Assembly: GCA_002305755.1 (NCBI GenBank)
Contig: DBQV01000025.1
Span: 371 to 64,370, forward strand
Length of the DNA stretch: 64,000 nt
Origin: Christensenella sp. UBA1385
Lineage (GTDB): Bacteria > Bacillota > Clostridia > Christensenellales > Aristaeellaceae
Direction: 5' to 3'
Position numbers and translations under genes: made by a program. Position 1 is the first letter of the stretch. Every line of letters begins with the position of its first letter. Shown piece by piece: positions 16,227 through 23,926 of the stretch. A model generated the notes under the pieces. That model searched no databases. It was not told where the DNA came from and was given only the letters and a program-made list of their open reading frames with translations.

Positions 16227-16740
16227 ATGAAAACAGATCAGGCAAAACCGAATCAGACCGAGATGATGGGCACGGAAAGCATGGGCAGGCTGCTGGCCCG
16301 CCTGGCCATCCCCGCCGTGGTGGCGCAGCTGATCAACCTTTTTGTATAACATTGTAGACAGGATCTGCATCGGCCACATCCCCGGCGCGGGGGCTGCGGC
16401 GCTGACGGGCCTTGGGCTCTTCGTGCCCATCCTGATGCTGATCACGGCCTTCGCCATGCTGATCGGCGCCGGCGGAGCGCCGCTGGCGGCCATCCGGCTG
16501 GGGCAGGCCAGGCTGAGCCTGATGATGGCCGCCCTGCGCAAGCTGGTGCTGCTGATCCCGCTGATCCTGATCCTGCCGCAGTTTTTTTCGGACAAGGTGT
16601 TTGCGGTCTTTATCTCCGAGCCCGTCAGCGATGCCATCGCCGCCGTCGTCACCTGCGCCGTTTTTTTCACCCGTATTGACGGCATCCCGAAGGTGGGGCC
16701 GGACGCGGACAAACAGCCCGCCCCCGCGCGGGAGGGCTGA
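16227..16740 (+). pseudogene. MATE-family efflux pump, frameshifted and internally deleted
   Basis: The start (ATG 16227, GGAAAGGAC upstream) gives a normal MATE N-terminus ending in IPAVVAQLINLF. An extra T in the CTTTTTG run (16339-16343) then stops the frame at TAA. The +1 frame continues with YNIVDRICIGHIPGAGA, the conserved first-helix motif. After about residue 95 (AAIRLGQAR, near 16510) the sequence jumps to a C-terminal MATE segment (LLIPLILILPQFF, then VFAVFISEPVSDAIA). About 300 of the usual 450 residues are missing. It is dead as a drug/sodium antiporter. Confidence 0.88.
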
Positions 16741-16779
16741 AGGCGGCAAACAAAAAGAGCGCTTCGCGCTCAGGATATA

Positions 16780-17181
16780 TCACCAGATCACAAAACAAAA
16801 AGGATGCCCCACGGGATCGATCAGCGTGACCCAGCTGTCTGTCCCGTTTTTTTCGTCGCGGCCGAACTGCGTTTCCGGCATCGCGGCGCCCAGGCTGAGC
16901 GCATGGCGTACGGCGGCCTGCATCTCCTCCTGTGTTTTCACTTCAATATCAAGGTGGGCCTGCTGCTGCTGAAGCCCCTCCCGCTCCGGCCAGACAGGCC
17001 TTTGATACAGAGCGTTCAGCTGAATCAGGATGCGGGTGCCGCCCTCCGGCGGTGAAAGGCGGGCGCAGGTCTTTTCATCGATAAAATCAACTTGCCAGCC
17101 GAGCAGCTTTTGATAGAACGCAGTCAGCAGGCGTACATCCGGGCTATCCAGCACCGCGGCGTCCAGCTTCAGGCTGTTCAT
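16780..17181 (-). CDS. VOC-family protein (glyoxalase/bleomycin resistance-like)
   Basis: 133 residues with the paired beta-alpha-beta-beta-beta modules of the vicinal oxygen chelate fold. Features are SPDVRLLTAFYQKLLGW at the start, HLDIEV in the middle and WVTLIDPVGHPFCFV at the end, the last two carrying the metal-ligand-type positions. Function is not defined by sequence; relatives bind small molecules or detoxify them. The start overlaps the stop of the GNAT gene by 4 nt (ATGA), so the two are co-translated. Confidence 0.85.
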   Translation of the reverse strand: MNSLKLDAAVLDSPDVRLLTAFYQKLLGWQVDFIDEKTCARLSPPEGGTRILIQLNALYQRPVWPEREGLQQQQAHLDIEVKTQEEMQAAVRHALSLGAAMPETQFGRDEKNGTDSWVTLIDPVGHPFCFVIW

Positions 17182-17720
17182 GCTTTCTCCCTCATCGGCT
17201 TCAGGCTTTTGCTGAGGTAGAGCACCAGGTCGTCGTCGTTGCGGCAGGGCGCTCCCTGTGGGCAGGGCCTGTCCCGGTACCACAGGCCGCTGCCGTCGGG
17301 CACGTAGCCCCGCTTCACATACATCCGCTGCGCGCTGCCGTAGCCGCTGTGCAGCCCGACCCCCAGGCACACCCTGTCCGCGCAGCGCGCGGCCACATGC
17401 TCCGCCGTTTCCATCAGGCGCTCGCCGATGCCCCGGCGCTGAAACTTTTGAAGCACGCCGAAATCCACGATCTCGGGGATGCCCTGCCCGGCAAAGGGCC
17501 CGTGCCGCGGCGCGAGGTAGACGTTGATATAGCCCGCCGGCTGCCCGCGCCACTCCGCCACCAGCGAGACGGCCCGTCCCTCCTCTTGATCGCGCAGCCG
17601 CAAGAGGTATTTTTCGGTGGTCTGGTGCCAGCCCTGCGCGTTTTCCTCATCCGTGAAGACCTGTGCGTCCTCCGGCCGCATATTGCGGATGAGCAACTGA
17701 TCGTTTTGAAAGTAGATCAT
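17178..17720 (-). CDS. GNAT-family N-acetyltransferase
   Basis: 180 residues. The acetyl-CoA-binding motif A appears as FQRRGIGERLMETAE at about residues 93-107, after the beta-4 strand EIVDFGVL, followed by VGLHSGYGSAQRMYVKRGYVPDG, the usual C-terminal motif B. It acetylates an amine of unknown identity. ATG 17720 has GGAGGG upstream and starts the expected first strand; a longer frame was rejected. It forms a two-gene operon with the VOC gene. Confidence 0.87.
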   Translation of the reverse strand: MIYFQNDQLLIRNMRPEDAQVFTDEENAQGWHQTTEKYLLRLRDQEEGRAVSLVAEWRGQPAGYINVYLAPRHGPFAGQGIPEIVDFGVLQKFQRRGIGERLMETAEHVAARCADRVCLGVGLHSGYGSAQRMYVKRGYVPDGSGLWYRDRPCPQGAPCRNDDDLVLYLSKSLKPMREKA

Positions 17721-17739
17721 GCATGGCCCTCCACCAGCG

Positions 17740-19068
17740 TCAGAGCAGAATCGAAAGATAGATCGGCAGATACAGCGTTCCGTCAAAGAAGCCGAGATCC
17801 TTGGTGTGGATCACGATCTTCTGCGCGACGCGGCCGCTGTATTTTTCGCAAAAGCGGTCAAGAGAGGTATGCGTCCTGTAGTTGGACGATTTCACCTCGA
17901 TGGGGATGATCTTTGTGCCTTTTGCGATAATGAAGTCGATCTCAAAGTTTCGCTTCCGCTCCGCATCATAATAGGTATGATAGTACAGCTTATATCCTTT
18001 TACCACCAGCATCTGGGCAAGCACGTTCTCGTATACTACGCCGAGGTTGGCGGGCAGATGGTCGGTCAGCAGCCTCTGATAGATGATGTTTTCGGTAAAG
18101 CCTTTATCCTTGAACATCAGGGAAATCAGAAGGCCCGTATCCGCGCAGTATAGCCTGAAATTGTCCGACCTCCAGGATGCGGACAGGCCGACGTTGGGGT
18201 CGCTGAGATTGTAGGAGGGAAGCACGGTCTTGGAAGCGATGAGCTCCGCCAGCTCCTCGGAAAGGTCGGCCTTTCTCTTGTCCGGCAGTACGCTGGAGAT
18301 TTGATAGCTTTTGCTGTGCTTGTTCAGCTCGTTGGGGATGGCGTCAAACAGGGCGGAGATCCTGCCCTTGATGTCTATCTTATAAAAATCCTCCTCATAG
18401 AGGCTGATGATGTCCCTTTTGACCCGGTCTACCCTTTCCAGATTGTTGGATTCAAGGTACTCCGCGATAGCCTGGGGCATACCGCCCAGCAGCATGTACA
18501 GGCGGAAACTGCGCAGAAGCTTCCTGTTCAGCTCCTGCCCGAGCGGCTTTTTTGATTCAAGAAACTGTCCCAGCAGCGGCACGGTGGCTTCGTCCCCAAG
18601 CGCCCACAGGAATTCTTCAAAATCCATGGGGTGCATCTGCAGCTTTCTCTCTTCGCTGGGGATGAGGATATCCTTTACATTTTTATGGATGGAGATGAGA
18701 GAGCCCGTTTCCAGATAATCATACCTTCCATCGGCCACCAGCCTCTTGACGGCTTGCCTCGCTCTCGGATTAAATTGAACCTCATCAAAAATGATCAGGG
18801 AATCCCTTTCATGCAGCTGCACGCCGTAGGCCAGTTGCAGCTGCATGAAAAAATAGCCGAGATCGCTCAGATCAAGAAACAGATCCTGAACGGCCCTGGA
18901 CGCGAAGGCAAAATCGATCAGGATGTAGCTTTTGTATTCCCTTTTCGCGAACTCCTCCGCCACCGTGGACTTTCCGATCCTTCGCGCGCCCTCGATCAGC
19001 AGCGCTGTTTTTCCCTTTGATTCGTTCTTCCAGTCCTGTAAGCTACGGTAAATTTTCCTTCTAAACAT
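17740..19068 (-). CDS. AAA_14/DUF4143-family ATPase
   Basis: 442 residues. Walker A is GARRIGKST near residue 30 and Walker B is LIIFDEVQ at about residue 95, forming an ATPase domain. A winged-helix-like middle follows, then a C-terminal DUF4143 domain containing FEIDFIIAKGTKIIPIEVKSSN. The D...E-x-K order of that segment resembles a PD-(D/E)xK nuclease core, though family members are not proven nucleases. The start is ATG 19068 after GAGGGC. Such ATPases are common accessory genes of unknown role in gut anaerobes. A 33-bp-period repeat lies directly upstream. Confidence 0.85.
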   Translation of the reverse strand: MFRRKIYRSLQDWKNESKGKTALLIEGARRIGKSTVAEEFAKREYKSYILIDFAFASRAVQDLFLDLSDLGYFFMQLQLAYGVQLHERDSLIIFDEVQFNPRARQAVKRLVADGRYDYLETGSLISIHKNVKDILIPSEERKLQMHPMDFEEFLWALGDEATVPLLGQFLESKKPLGQELNRKLLRSFRLYMLLGGMPQAIAEYLESNNLERVDRVKRDIISLYEEDFYKIDIKGRISALFDAIPNELNKHSKSYQISSVLPDKRKADLSEELAELIASKTVLPSYNLSDPNVGLSASWRSDNFRLYCADTGLLISLMFKDKGFTENIIYQRLLTDHLPANLGVVYENVLAQMLVVKGYKLYYHTYYDAERKRNFEIDFIIAKGTKIIPIEVKSSNYRTHTSLDRFCEKYSGRVAQKIVIHTKDLGFFDGTLYLPIYLSILL

Positions 19069-19111
19069 GCCTGCCCTCAAATCCGCGCATTCGTTTTCTG
19101 TAATTTACCAC

Positions 19112-19243
19112 AAACCCGCATACAAATGAAAGGCCAAAACCACAAAACCCGCGCCTTAAAAATCCATCATTTCCTGCAAACCCGCAGCTTCAAAGGGCGC
19201 ACATTCCCGCAAACCCGCGCACACAGAGGGGCTGCCGGCGCTT
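19112..19243. repeat. Tandem array with a 33-bp period and invariant AAACCCGC core
   Basis: AAACCCGC recurs at 19112, 19145, 19178 and 19211, exactly 33 nt apart each time. The intervening 25 nt are diverged: units 2 and 3 match at about half of positions. It lies between the DUF4143 gene start and the end of a small membrane protein gene. The 33-nt step equals 11 codons. Confidence 0.7.
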
Positions 19244-19549
19244 TCAGCGCCTGGCGTACTTTCTCTGCGTGCGGAGGATCAGCGCCAGCCCGGCGGCAAA
19301 GCACAGTACAAACAGCGCCCAGCCCGCGCCCGGTCTGCCCCAAAAACTGACCAGCCCCGCCAGGCAGACACCGGCCCCGATCAGCATCAGGCCCGCGCCA
19401 AAGCCGCGCGCAAAGGCAGGCACATCCTCCTCGCTGAGGTGCCGGCGGTGATGGGCATGGATCAGGGAAAGCTTTCCCCCAATCGAAATGAGCCCGCCCA
19501 GCACAATGCCGGCAAGACCGCAGATCAGGCAGATGATCAGCCCGGGCAT
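19244..19549 (-). CDS. Small three-helix membrane protein (DUF3784-like)
   Basis: 101 residues with three hydrophobic helices: LIICLICGLAGIVLGGLISI, FGAGLMLIGAGVCLAGLVSF and WALFVLCFAAGLALIL. A histidine-rich cytoplasmic loop (HAHHRRHLSEEDV) lies between the first two. AAAGGAGCG precedes the ATG. Resembles small DUF3784-type proteins of Firmicutes; no function is known. Lies 30 nt downstream of ybaK on the same strand and may be co-transcribed with it. Confidence 0.7.
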   Translation of the reverse strand: MPGLIICLICGLAGIVLGGLISIGGKLSLIHAHHRRHLSEEDVPAFARGFGAGLMLIGAGVCLAGLVSFWGRPGAGWALFVLCFAAGLALILRTQRKYARR

Positions 19550-19579
19550 GGATGCGCTCCTTTCATGATCCGTGAAGGT

Positions 19580-20059
19580 CTATCCGCGCGCCAGCGGGGC
19601 GAAATCCATCGGCTGCGCCCTGACGAGCGCCTCGGGGCTCAGCTTCAGCTGCAGGCCGATCTGCCCGGCGGAGACATAGAGGTAGGACAGGCCGCGCGCG
19701 CTCTGGTCGATGGCGGTGGCAAAGCTCTTTTTCATGCCCAGGGGCGAGCAGCCGCCGCGCACATAGCCCGTGACAGCCTTCAGATCGGCCACGTGCTCCA
19801 TGCTGAGGCTCTTGACGCCGAAATGGGCCGCGGCGGCCTTCAGGTCCAGCTCGGCGGCGGCGGGCAGCAGGCAGACGTAGTGCTTCTTGTCGCTGCCCAG
19901 CAGCACCAGCGTCTTGAACACGCGGCTCGGCTCTTCCCCCAGCAGCTGCGCCACCCGCTGCGCGTCCACGGCCGTGCCGTCCGAGGGGTAGGCGCTTACC
20001 TCATAGGGCAACTTCAGCGTGTCCAGCAGGCGCATGGCGTTGGTCTTTACGGCTTTCAT
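19580..20059 (-). CDS. ybaK: Cys-tRNA(Pro) deacylase, YbaK/EbsC family
   Basis: 159 residues. Conserved family segments are TNAMRLLDTLKLPYEV, RVFKTLVLLG with the active-site lysine, and GYVRGGCSPLGMKK. YbaK hydrolyses cysteine mis-attached to proline tRNA, acting with prolyl-tRNA synthetase. The length is normal and it starts at ATG 20059. It lies 11 nt downstream of the LRR gene on the same strand; the pairing is probably incidental. Confidence 0.92.
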   Translation of the reverse strand: MKAVKTNAMRLLDTLKLPYEVSAYPSDGTAVDAQRVAQLLGEEPSRVFKTLVLLGSDKKHYVCLLPAAAELDLKAAAAHFGVKSLSMEHVADLKAVTGYVRGGCSPLGMKKSFATAIDQSARGLSYLYVSAGQIGLQLKLSPEALVRAQPMDFAPLARG

Positions 20060-20070
20060 GCTTTTTCCCC

Positions 20071-20931
20071 TCAGTCAAAGGGCTTGTAAACGGAGGTCTT
20101 GAATATGTCGAAGATCACGTCGTAGCGCGGATGCTCCCGCCAGGCCCCGCCCGTGCCGGCTGAGACGCCGTCCACCAGGCAGCCCGGCAGCGCGGCCCTG
20201 ATCTGGCGCAGCATGTCCTTGCTCATGGGGCCGGCCTTGTAGCCGTTGCTCTGATAGAGCCACAGGCGCTCCAGGCCGCCGAGGCCGTAGAGCGGGGAGT
20301 AGTCGCTCACATAGTTGTAGCCCATGTTGAGGTCGCGCAGCGCCGTGAGGGCGGAAAGCGGGCCGATGTCCTTCACCTTGTTGCGGAACATCTCCAGGTA
20401 CTCCAGCTTTTTGAGGTTTTCAAGCGGGCTGATGTCGGTGATCTCGTTAAGCGCGATGATCAGCACCCGCAGCTCCGTCAGCCCGCCGATGAAGCCGATG
20501 TCGCTCACGGCGTTGTGCCCCAGGTCCAGCGCCTGCAGGCGCACGCAGTGGCGAAGGAAGGCCAGCTCCTGCGAGGTGTGGCGCGGGTCGCGGTTGTTGT
20601 GCAGGGTGGAAAAGGCGGTCTGGTCGGTGCGCACCACATGGTCCTGCAGGCGGAAGGTGAGCCCGAAGAAGATATCGGGGTAGCGCGCGCGCAGCTCGTC
20701 CGCCTGCTCGGCGGTAACGGCCGCGTCGTACAGCAGTGCCTCCTCGGCCTCGGGCAGCTGGTCCAGCAGAGCGATCAGCTCGCCCAAATCGATCGCCGTG
20801 ACGCCGCTCAGGTCCGCCACTCGGGCGTTTTTGGGGAAGCTGCGCCCGAAGGCGGCGACGCGCTCCTCCCCGGCCAGGCCGGCTGAAGGCAGCAGGCAGA
20901 TGAGACAAAGCAGGCAGAGTATTCTTTTCAC
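20071..20931 (-). CDS. Secreted leucine-rich-repeat protein (paralog of the 52.8-kb gene)
   Basis: 286 residues from GTG 20931, which AAGGAGGTG precedes. The signal peptide is KRILCLLCLICLLPSAGLA. An N-terminal domain carries DHVVRTDQTAF...HNN. About five internalin-type LRRs follow (LQALDLGHNAVSDIGFI, LRVLIIALNEITDISPL, LEYLEMFRNKVKDIGPL, LRDLNMGYNYVSDYSPL), then a C-terminal GGAWREHPRYDVIF segment. A second gene at 52.8 kb shares all three parts in the same order. No LPXTG anchor or membrane helix is seen, so it is probably released or held by other means. Binding partner unknown. Confidence 0.8.
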   Translation of the reverse strand: MKRILCLLCLICLLPSAGLAGEERVAAFGRSFPKNARVADLSGVTAIDLGELIALLDQLPEAEEALLYDAAVTAEQADELRARYPDIFFGLTFRLQDHVVRTDQTAFSTLHNNRDPRHTSQELAFLRHCVRLQALDLGHNAVSDIGFIGGLTELRVLIIALNEITDISPLENLKKLEYLEMFRNKVKDIGPLSALTALRDLNMGYNYVSDYSPLYGLGGLERLWLYQSNGYKAGPMSKDMLRQIRAALPGCLVDGVSAGTGGAWREHPRYDVIFDIFKTSVYKPFD

Positions 20932-21024
20932 GGAGCACCTCCTTCTTTCGCGCAGGTGTATATTCATTGTAGGGTGCCCCGCGGCCCCTGTCAAACCGAA
21001 ATTGCTCTGCCGCAAAGCCAATAA

Positions 21025-21053
21025 TTGACGAGCGCACGGGGGCACACTATAAT
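21025..21053 (+). promoter_or_regulatory. Promoter of the NAGPA-domain gene
   Basis: TTGACG (21025-21030) and TATAAT (21048-21053) are spaced by 17 nt, 31 nt before the start codon. Confidence 0.7.
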
Positions 21054-21083
21054 GAACACATCGATTGAGCGCGGAGGAAACGA

Positions 21084-21956
21084 ATGAGAAAAGCGTATCC
21101 GGCGAGGGTGTTTTCCGCCCTGTTGACCACCCTGCTGCTGGCCCTGCTGCCGGCCCTGCCCGCCGCGGCGGAGCTGCCCGGCCCGGCTCCCCTGCCCGAG
21201 GGCTACGGGGCGGACGGGCTGAGCTACAAGGATGACACCATCTCCGTGTCCATCACGCAGGGACGCGTGCACGAGACGGACTACTGGGTGGCGCGCGTGA
21301 GCCTGGCCGGGCCGGATCAGCTGCGCACCGCCTCGGCCCGCGGCTTTGACAGCGAGCGCACCATCAAGGGCCTCACGCTGGCCGTGCGCATGAACGCCGT
21401 GCTGGCCATCAACGGCGATTATTACAGCTATATCCCCGACGGCTACCTCATCCGCAACGGAGTGAAGTACCGGGACCTGCCCGGCGGCAGGCGGGACGTG
21501 CTGCTGATCGACGATAAGGGCGATTTTTACCAGATCCCCCTGGCCACGGCGCAGGATATCGCGGGCCTTGGAGACCTCCGTGTGATGCACTCTTTCAACT
21601 TCGGCCCCTCGCTGGTGATCGACGGCGAGCGGGTGCAGGTTTTCGACGACAACGACAACGCGGCCTTCAAGCCCCGCCAGCGCATGGCGCTGGCGCAGGT
21701 GAAGCGCGGCAGCCTGGAATATGTGGCCGTGGCCTGCGCGGGCCCGCGCGGCCGCAATACCGGCCTGACGCTGGATGAGTTCAGCCGTCTGGTATACGAG
21801 CAGGGCGTGGAGAACGCCTACAACCTCGACGGCGGCTATTCCACCATGCTGATGTTCGGCGGGCGCTACATCAACAACCACGACATCGCCAACATCCGCC
21901 CCATCAGCGACATCATTTACTTTGTCACCGCCAGTGGCGTAGGGCAGGGCAAGTAG
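21084..21956 (+). CDS. Secreted phosphodiester glycosidase-family protein (NAGPA domain)
   Basis: 290 residues. An N-terminal signal peptide or anchor (LLTTLLLALLPALPAAA) is followed by a NAGPA domain with NAVLAINGDYYSY, FGPSLVIDGE, and the conserved ENAYNLDGGYSTMLMFGG near the C-terminus. In mammals the domain removes GlcNAc from phosphodiester-linked mannose. Bacterial versions are secreted and thought to act on envelope glycans or glycosyl phosphodiesters. The stop codon abuts the ATG of the next membrane protein. AGCGCGGAGG precedes the start. Confidence 0.85.
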   Translation: MRKAYPARVFSALLTTLLLALLPALPAAAELPGPAPLPEGYGADGLSYKDDTISVSITQGRVHETDYWVARVSLAGPDQLRTASARGFDSERTIKGLTLAVRMNAVLAINGDYYSYIPDGYLIRNGVKYRDLPGGRRDVLLIDDKGDFYQIPLATAQDIAGLGDLRVMHSFNFGPSLVIDGERVQVFDDNDNAAFKPRQRMALAQVKRGSLEYVAVACAGPRGRNTGLTLDEFSRLVYEQGVENAYNLDGGYSTMLMFGGRYINNHDIANIRPISDIIYFVTASGVGQGK

Positions 21957-22877
21957 ATGGGCAGCGAGGCGGCCCATGCTGCGGGGCTGATCGCGGCCAT
22001 TTTGATGGGCGCGGGCCTCTATGTTCAGAGGGCCCGCCGGTCCGGCGCGCCAACGCGCGCGGTGCTGGCCAGCCTGATCATCATGCTGCCGCTCGCGCCG
22101 CTGCTGGGGCGGGCCTTTGTGGTGCTGGTGCGCGCGCAGTATCTGCTGGCGCAGCGGGGCCCGGCAGCCTTCCTTGATTTTTCGCCCGCCGGCCTCTCCT
22201 TCGTGGGGGTGACGGCAGCGCTGCTGATCGGCGCCTTTGCGGCGGAGCGCCTGTTTGGGCTGTGCCGGCACGCGCTGCTCGATCCGCTCAGCCTGGGCGC
22301 GCTGCTCACCCTGCTGCTGGAGCGGCTTTCCGAATACTTCGTCACCTTCGGCCAGGGCGCGGAGGTATACGAGCCCTTTTTTCAGCGCTTTCCCTTCGCC
22401 GTGAAGAACGAGTGGGACGAGTGGTATGCGGCCGTCTTCATGCTGGAGGCCCTGATCGCCCTGCTGCTGCTGGCGGACGCGGCGCGCAGGGCCCGCCCCG
22501 CGGGCGAGCGCTGGCAGAGGGCGCTGTATCTGTTCCTGCTCTGGCAGATCCTCTGCGAAAGCCTGCGCGCCGAAACCCTCCGCTGGGGCTTCGTGCGCGT
22601 GCACCAGCTCTTTTGCCTGCTGGGGGCGGGGACGCTGCTGGCTGCCTGGTGCCGCCGCGCCGCCCGGCTGCGCCTTCACAGGGGCCTGTGGATCGCACCC
22701 GCGCTTTGCCTTCCCCTTGCCGCCGCGCTGCTGGTGGGGCTGGAATTCGCGCTGGACAGGTGGGTCAACACCCCCCACCTGCTGCTCTACGCCGTGATGG
22801 CCGCCGCCCTCGCCGCGCTGAGCGCGCTGGGCCTCCGGCTGCTGTCGGCGGTCGGAAAAGCGGGGACGAGGGAATGA
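21957..22877 (+). CDS. Multi-pass membrane protein, distantly Lgt-like
   Basis: 306 residues with about seven to eight hydrophobic helices. The order resembles prolipoprotein diacylglyceryl transferase: a first helix, then LLGRAFVVLVRAQYLL, then FSPAGLSFVGVTAALLIGAF, then LLDPLSLGALLTLLLERLSEYF. The catalytic His-Gly and Arg/Asn signature of true Lgt is not visible, so it is not expected to be the cell's Lgt. It starts immediately after the NAGPA gene stop, so the two are translated together and may work on the same envelope substrate. Function unknown. Confidence 0.6.
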   Translation: MGSEAAHAAGLIAAILMGAGLYVQRARRSGAPTRAVLASLIIMLPLAPLLGRAFVVLVRAQYLLAQRGPAAFLDFSPAGLSFVGVTAALLIGAFAAERLFGLCRHALLDPLSLGALLTLLLERLSEYFVTFGQGAEVYEPFFQRFPFAVKNEWDEWYAAVFMLEALIALLLLADAARRARPAGERWQRALYLFLLWQILCESLRAETLRWGFVRVHQLFCLLGAGTLLAAWCRRAARLRLHRGLWIAPALCLPLAAALLVGLEFALDRWVNTPHLLLYAVMAAALAALSALGLRLLSAVGKAGTRE

Positions 22878-22893
22878 TCGCAGACAGATGTCA

Positions 22894-22927
22894 AAAAGCA
22901 GGCGCCTTGAGCGGGCCGCCTGCTTTT
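22894..22927. terminator. Bidirectional terminator between convergent genes
   Basis: AAAAGCAGGCG (22894-22904) and its complement CGCCTGCTTTT (22917-22927) form an 11-bp stem. A and T runs at both ends allow use by the membrane-protein operon and by the MerR gene. Confidence 0.85.
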
Positions 22928-22949
22928 CACTTCATCGCGTTTCGGGCCT

Positions 22950-23804
22950 TTATGTTTCGATATTTTCTCTGAAGGCCTCGTCCGCCCGCTGCAGATTCCG
23001 GCAATAGGCATCGTAGCCCGGGCTCAGGCGGCGCATCAGGGGGATGAAGCGCGCGTAAAAGCCCGTCTCCGTCAGATAGGCTTTCAGCGTCTCCCCGGCC
23101 CGCACCACGGGCAGGGCCCGGTAGTCGGCGCTCTGCTTCATGGACAGATAGCGCCTGACGGCCTCCCGGTTTTCCTCAAGCCAGGCCGCGGCGTCGCCGA
23201 CGGCCCTTTCCTTTTCGGCCTGCACCTCGGCCATCATGGCGGGGGTGACGGTCTCCGCCGCCTCCTCCACGGCGCGGGCCAGCTCCGACGAAAGGCGCAA
23301 GGGCGGCAGGCCGTCCAGAAAGGCCGCGGCCTCACGGAAGGCGGCCTCCTGCTCCGGCGTTTGCGCAGCCTCCTGCAAATAGGGGGCAAAGCCCGAGAGC
23401 AGCATCCGGCCAAAGTGACCGGGCAGCAGGCGCGCAAAGCGCTCGGCCAGCGTTTCCTCCCGCGAGAGGGCCTCGGCCCTTTCTTGAAGCGACTGGCTGA
23501 GCCCGTCCCGCGCCCACTCGCGCAGCAGGGCATCCTGCCTTGCCTGTCTTTCCCGCCTCATTTCCCTTGCCCGAAGCAGCCCGGCGGGGCTTTCCCGCCC
23601 GCAGAGCAGGGCCGTCACGGAGCTGAGCGGCACGTCCAGCGCGCGCAGCAGCGCCGCCTGGCAGAGGCGTTCCACCTCGTCCTCATTGTAATCGCGGTAG
23701 CCGTTTTCCAGCGTATCAGGGCTGACCAGCCCCTTTTCCTGATAGTATTCCAGCGCCTTGCGGCCAAGGCCGGTGCGCGCCATCACCTCTTTGATCCGCA
23801 TCAT
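22950..23804 (-). CDS. MerR-family transcriptional regulator
   Basis: 284 residues. The winged helix-turn-helix opens with IKEVMARTGLGRKALEYYQEKGLV and continues DTLENGYRDYNEDEVERL, the standard MerR DNA-binding domain. A long helical region follows (heptad-rich, residues about 75-125), then an effector domain of about 150 residues rich in Glu, Ala and Arg, with no cysteine cluster for metals. The ligand is unknown. ATG 23804 was preferred to an earlier GTG that would overlap the AGGAGG site. No obvious target operon adjoins it. Confidence 0.85.
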   Translation of the reverse strand: MMRIKEVMARTGLGRKALEYYQEKGLVSPDTLENGYRDYNEDEVERLCQAALLRALDVPLSSVTALLCGRESPAGLLRAREMRRERQARQDALLREWARDGLSQSLQERAEALSREETLAERFARLLPGHFGRMLLSGFAPYLQEAAQTPEQEAAFREAAAFLDGLPPLRLSSELARAVEEAAETVTPAMMAEVQAEKERAVGDAAAWLEENREAVRRYLSMKQSADYRALPVVRAGETLKAYLTETGFYARFIPLMRRLSPGYDAYCRNLQRADEAFRENIET

Positions 23805-23926
23805 CCTCACCTCCTGCCCTCAGCATAATCCGGCCCCCCGGGGAAAGGTCAAGCACAAAAAATCCCCCGCCCTTCCTGACTGTCGCAGGCGGGCGGGGCG
23901 GTCGTCCGAGCAAAGGGCGGTCTCGC

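Noticed and set aside
19112..19243. CRISPR array
   Set aside because: The conserved unit is only 8 bp, the spacers partly resemble each other, and there are no cas genes.
19126..19350. Rightward frame translating the 33-bp array into 11-residue repeats
   Set aside because: No start signals, and it runs into the antisense of a small membrane protein; the periodicity is better treated as a DNA repeat.
20991..22778. 595-codon antisense frame over the NAGPA and membrane-protein genes
   Set aside because: Low-complexity Gln/His/Arg/Gly sequence opposite well-supported genes.
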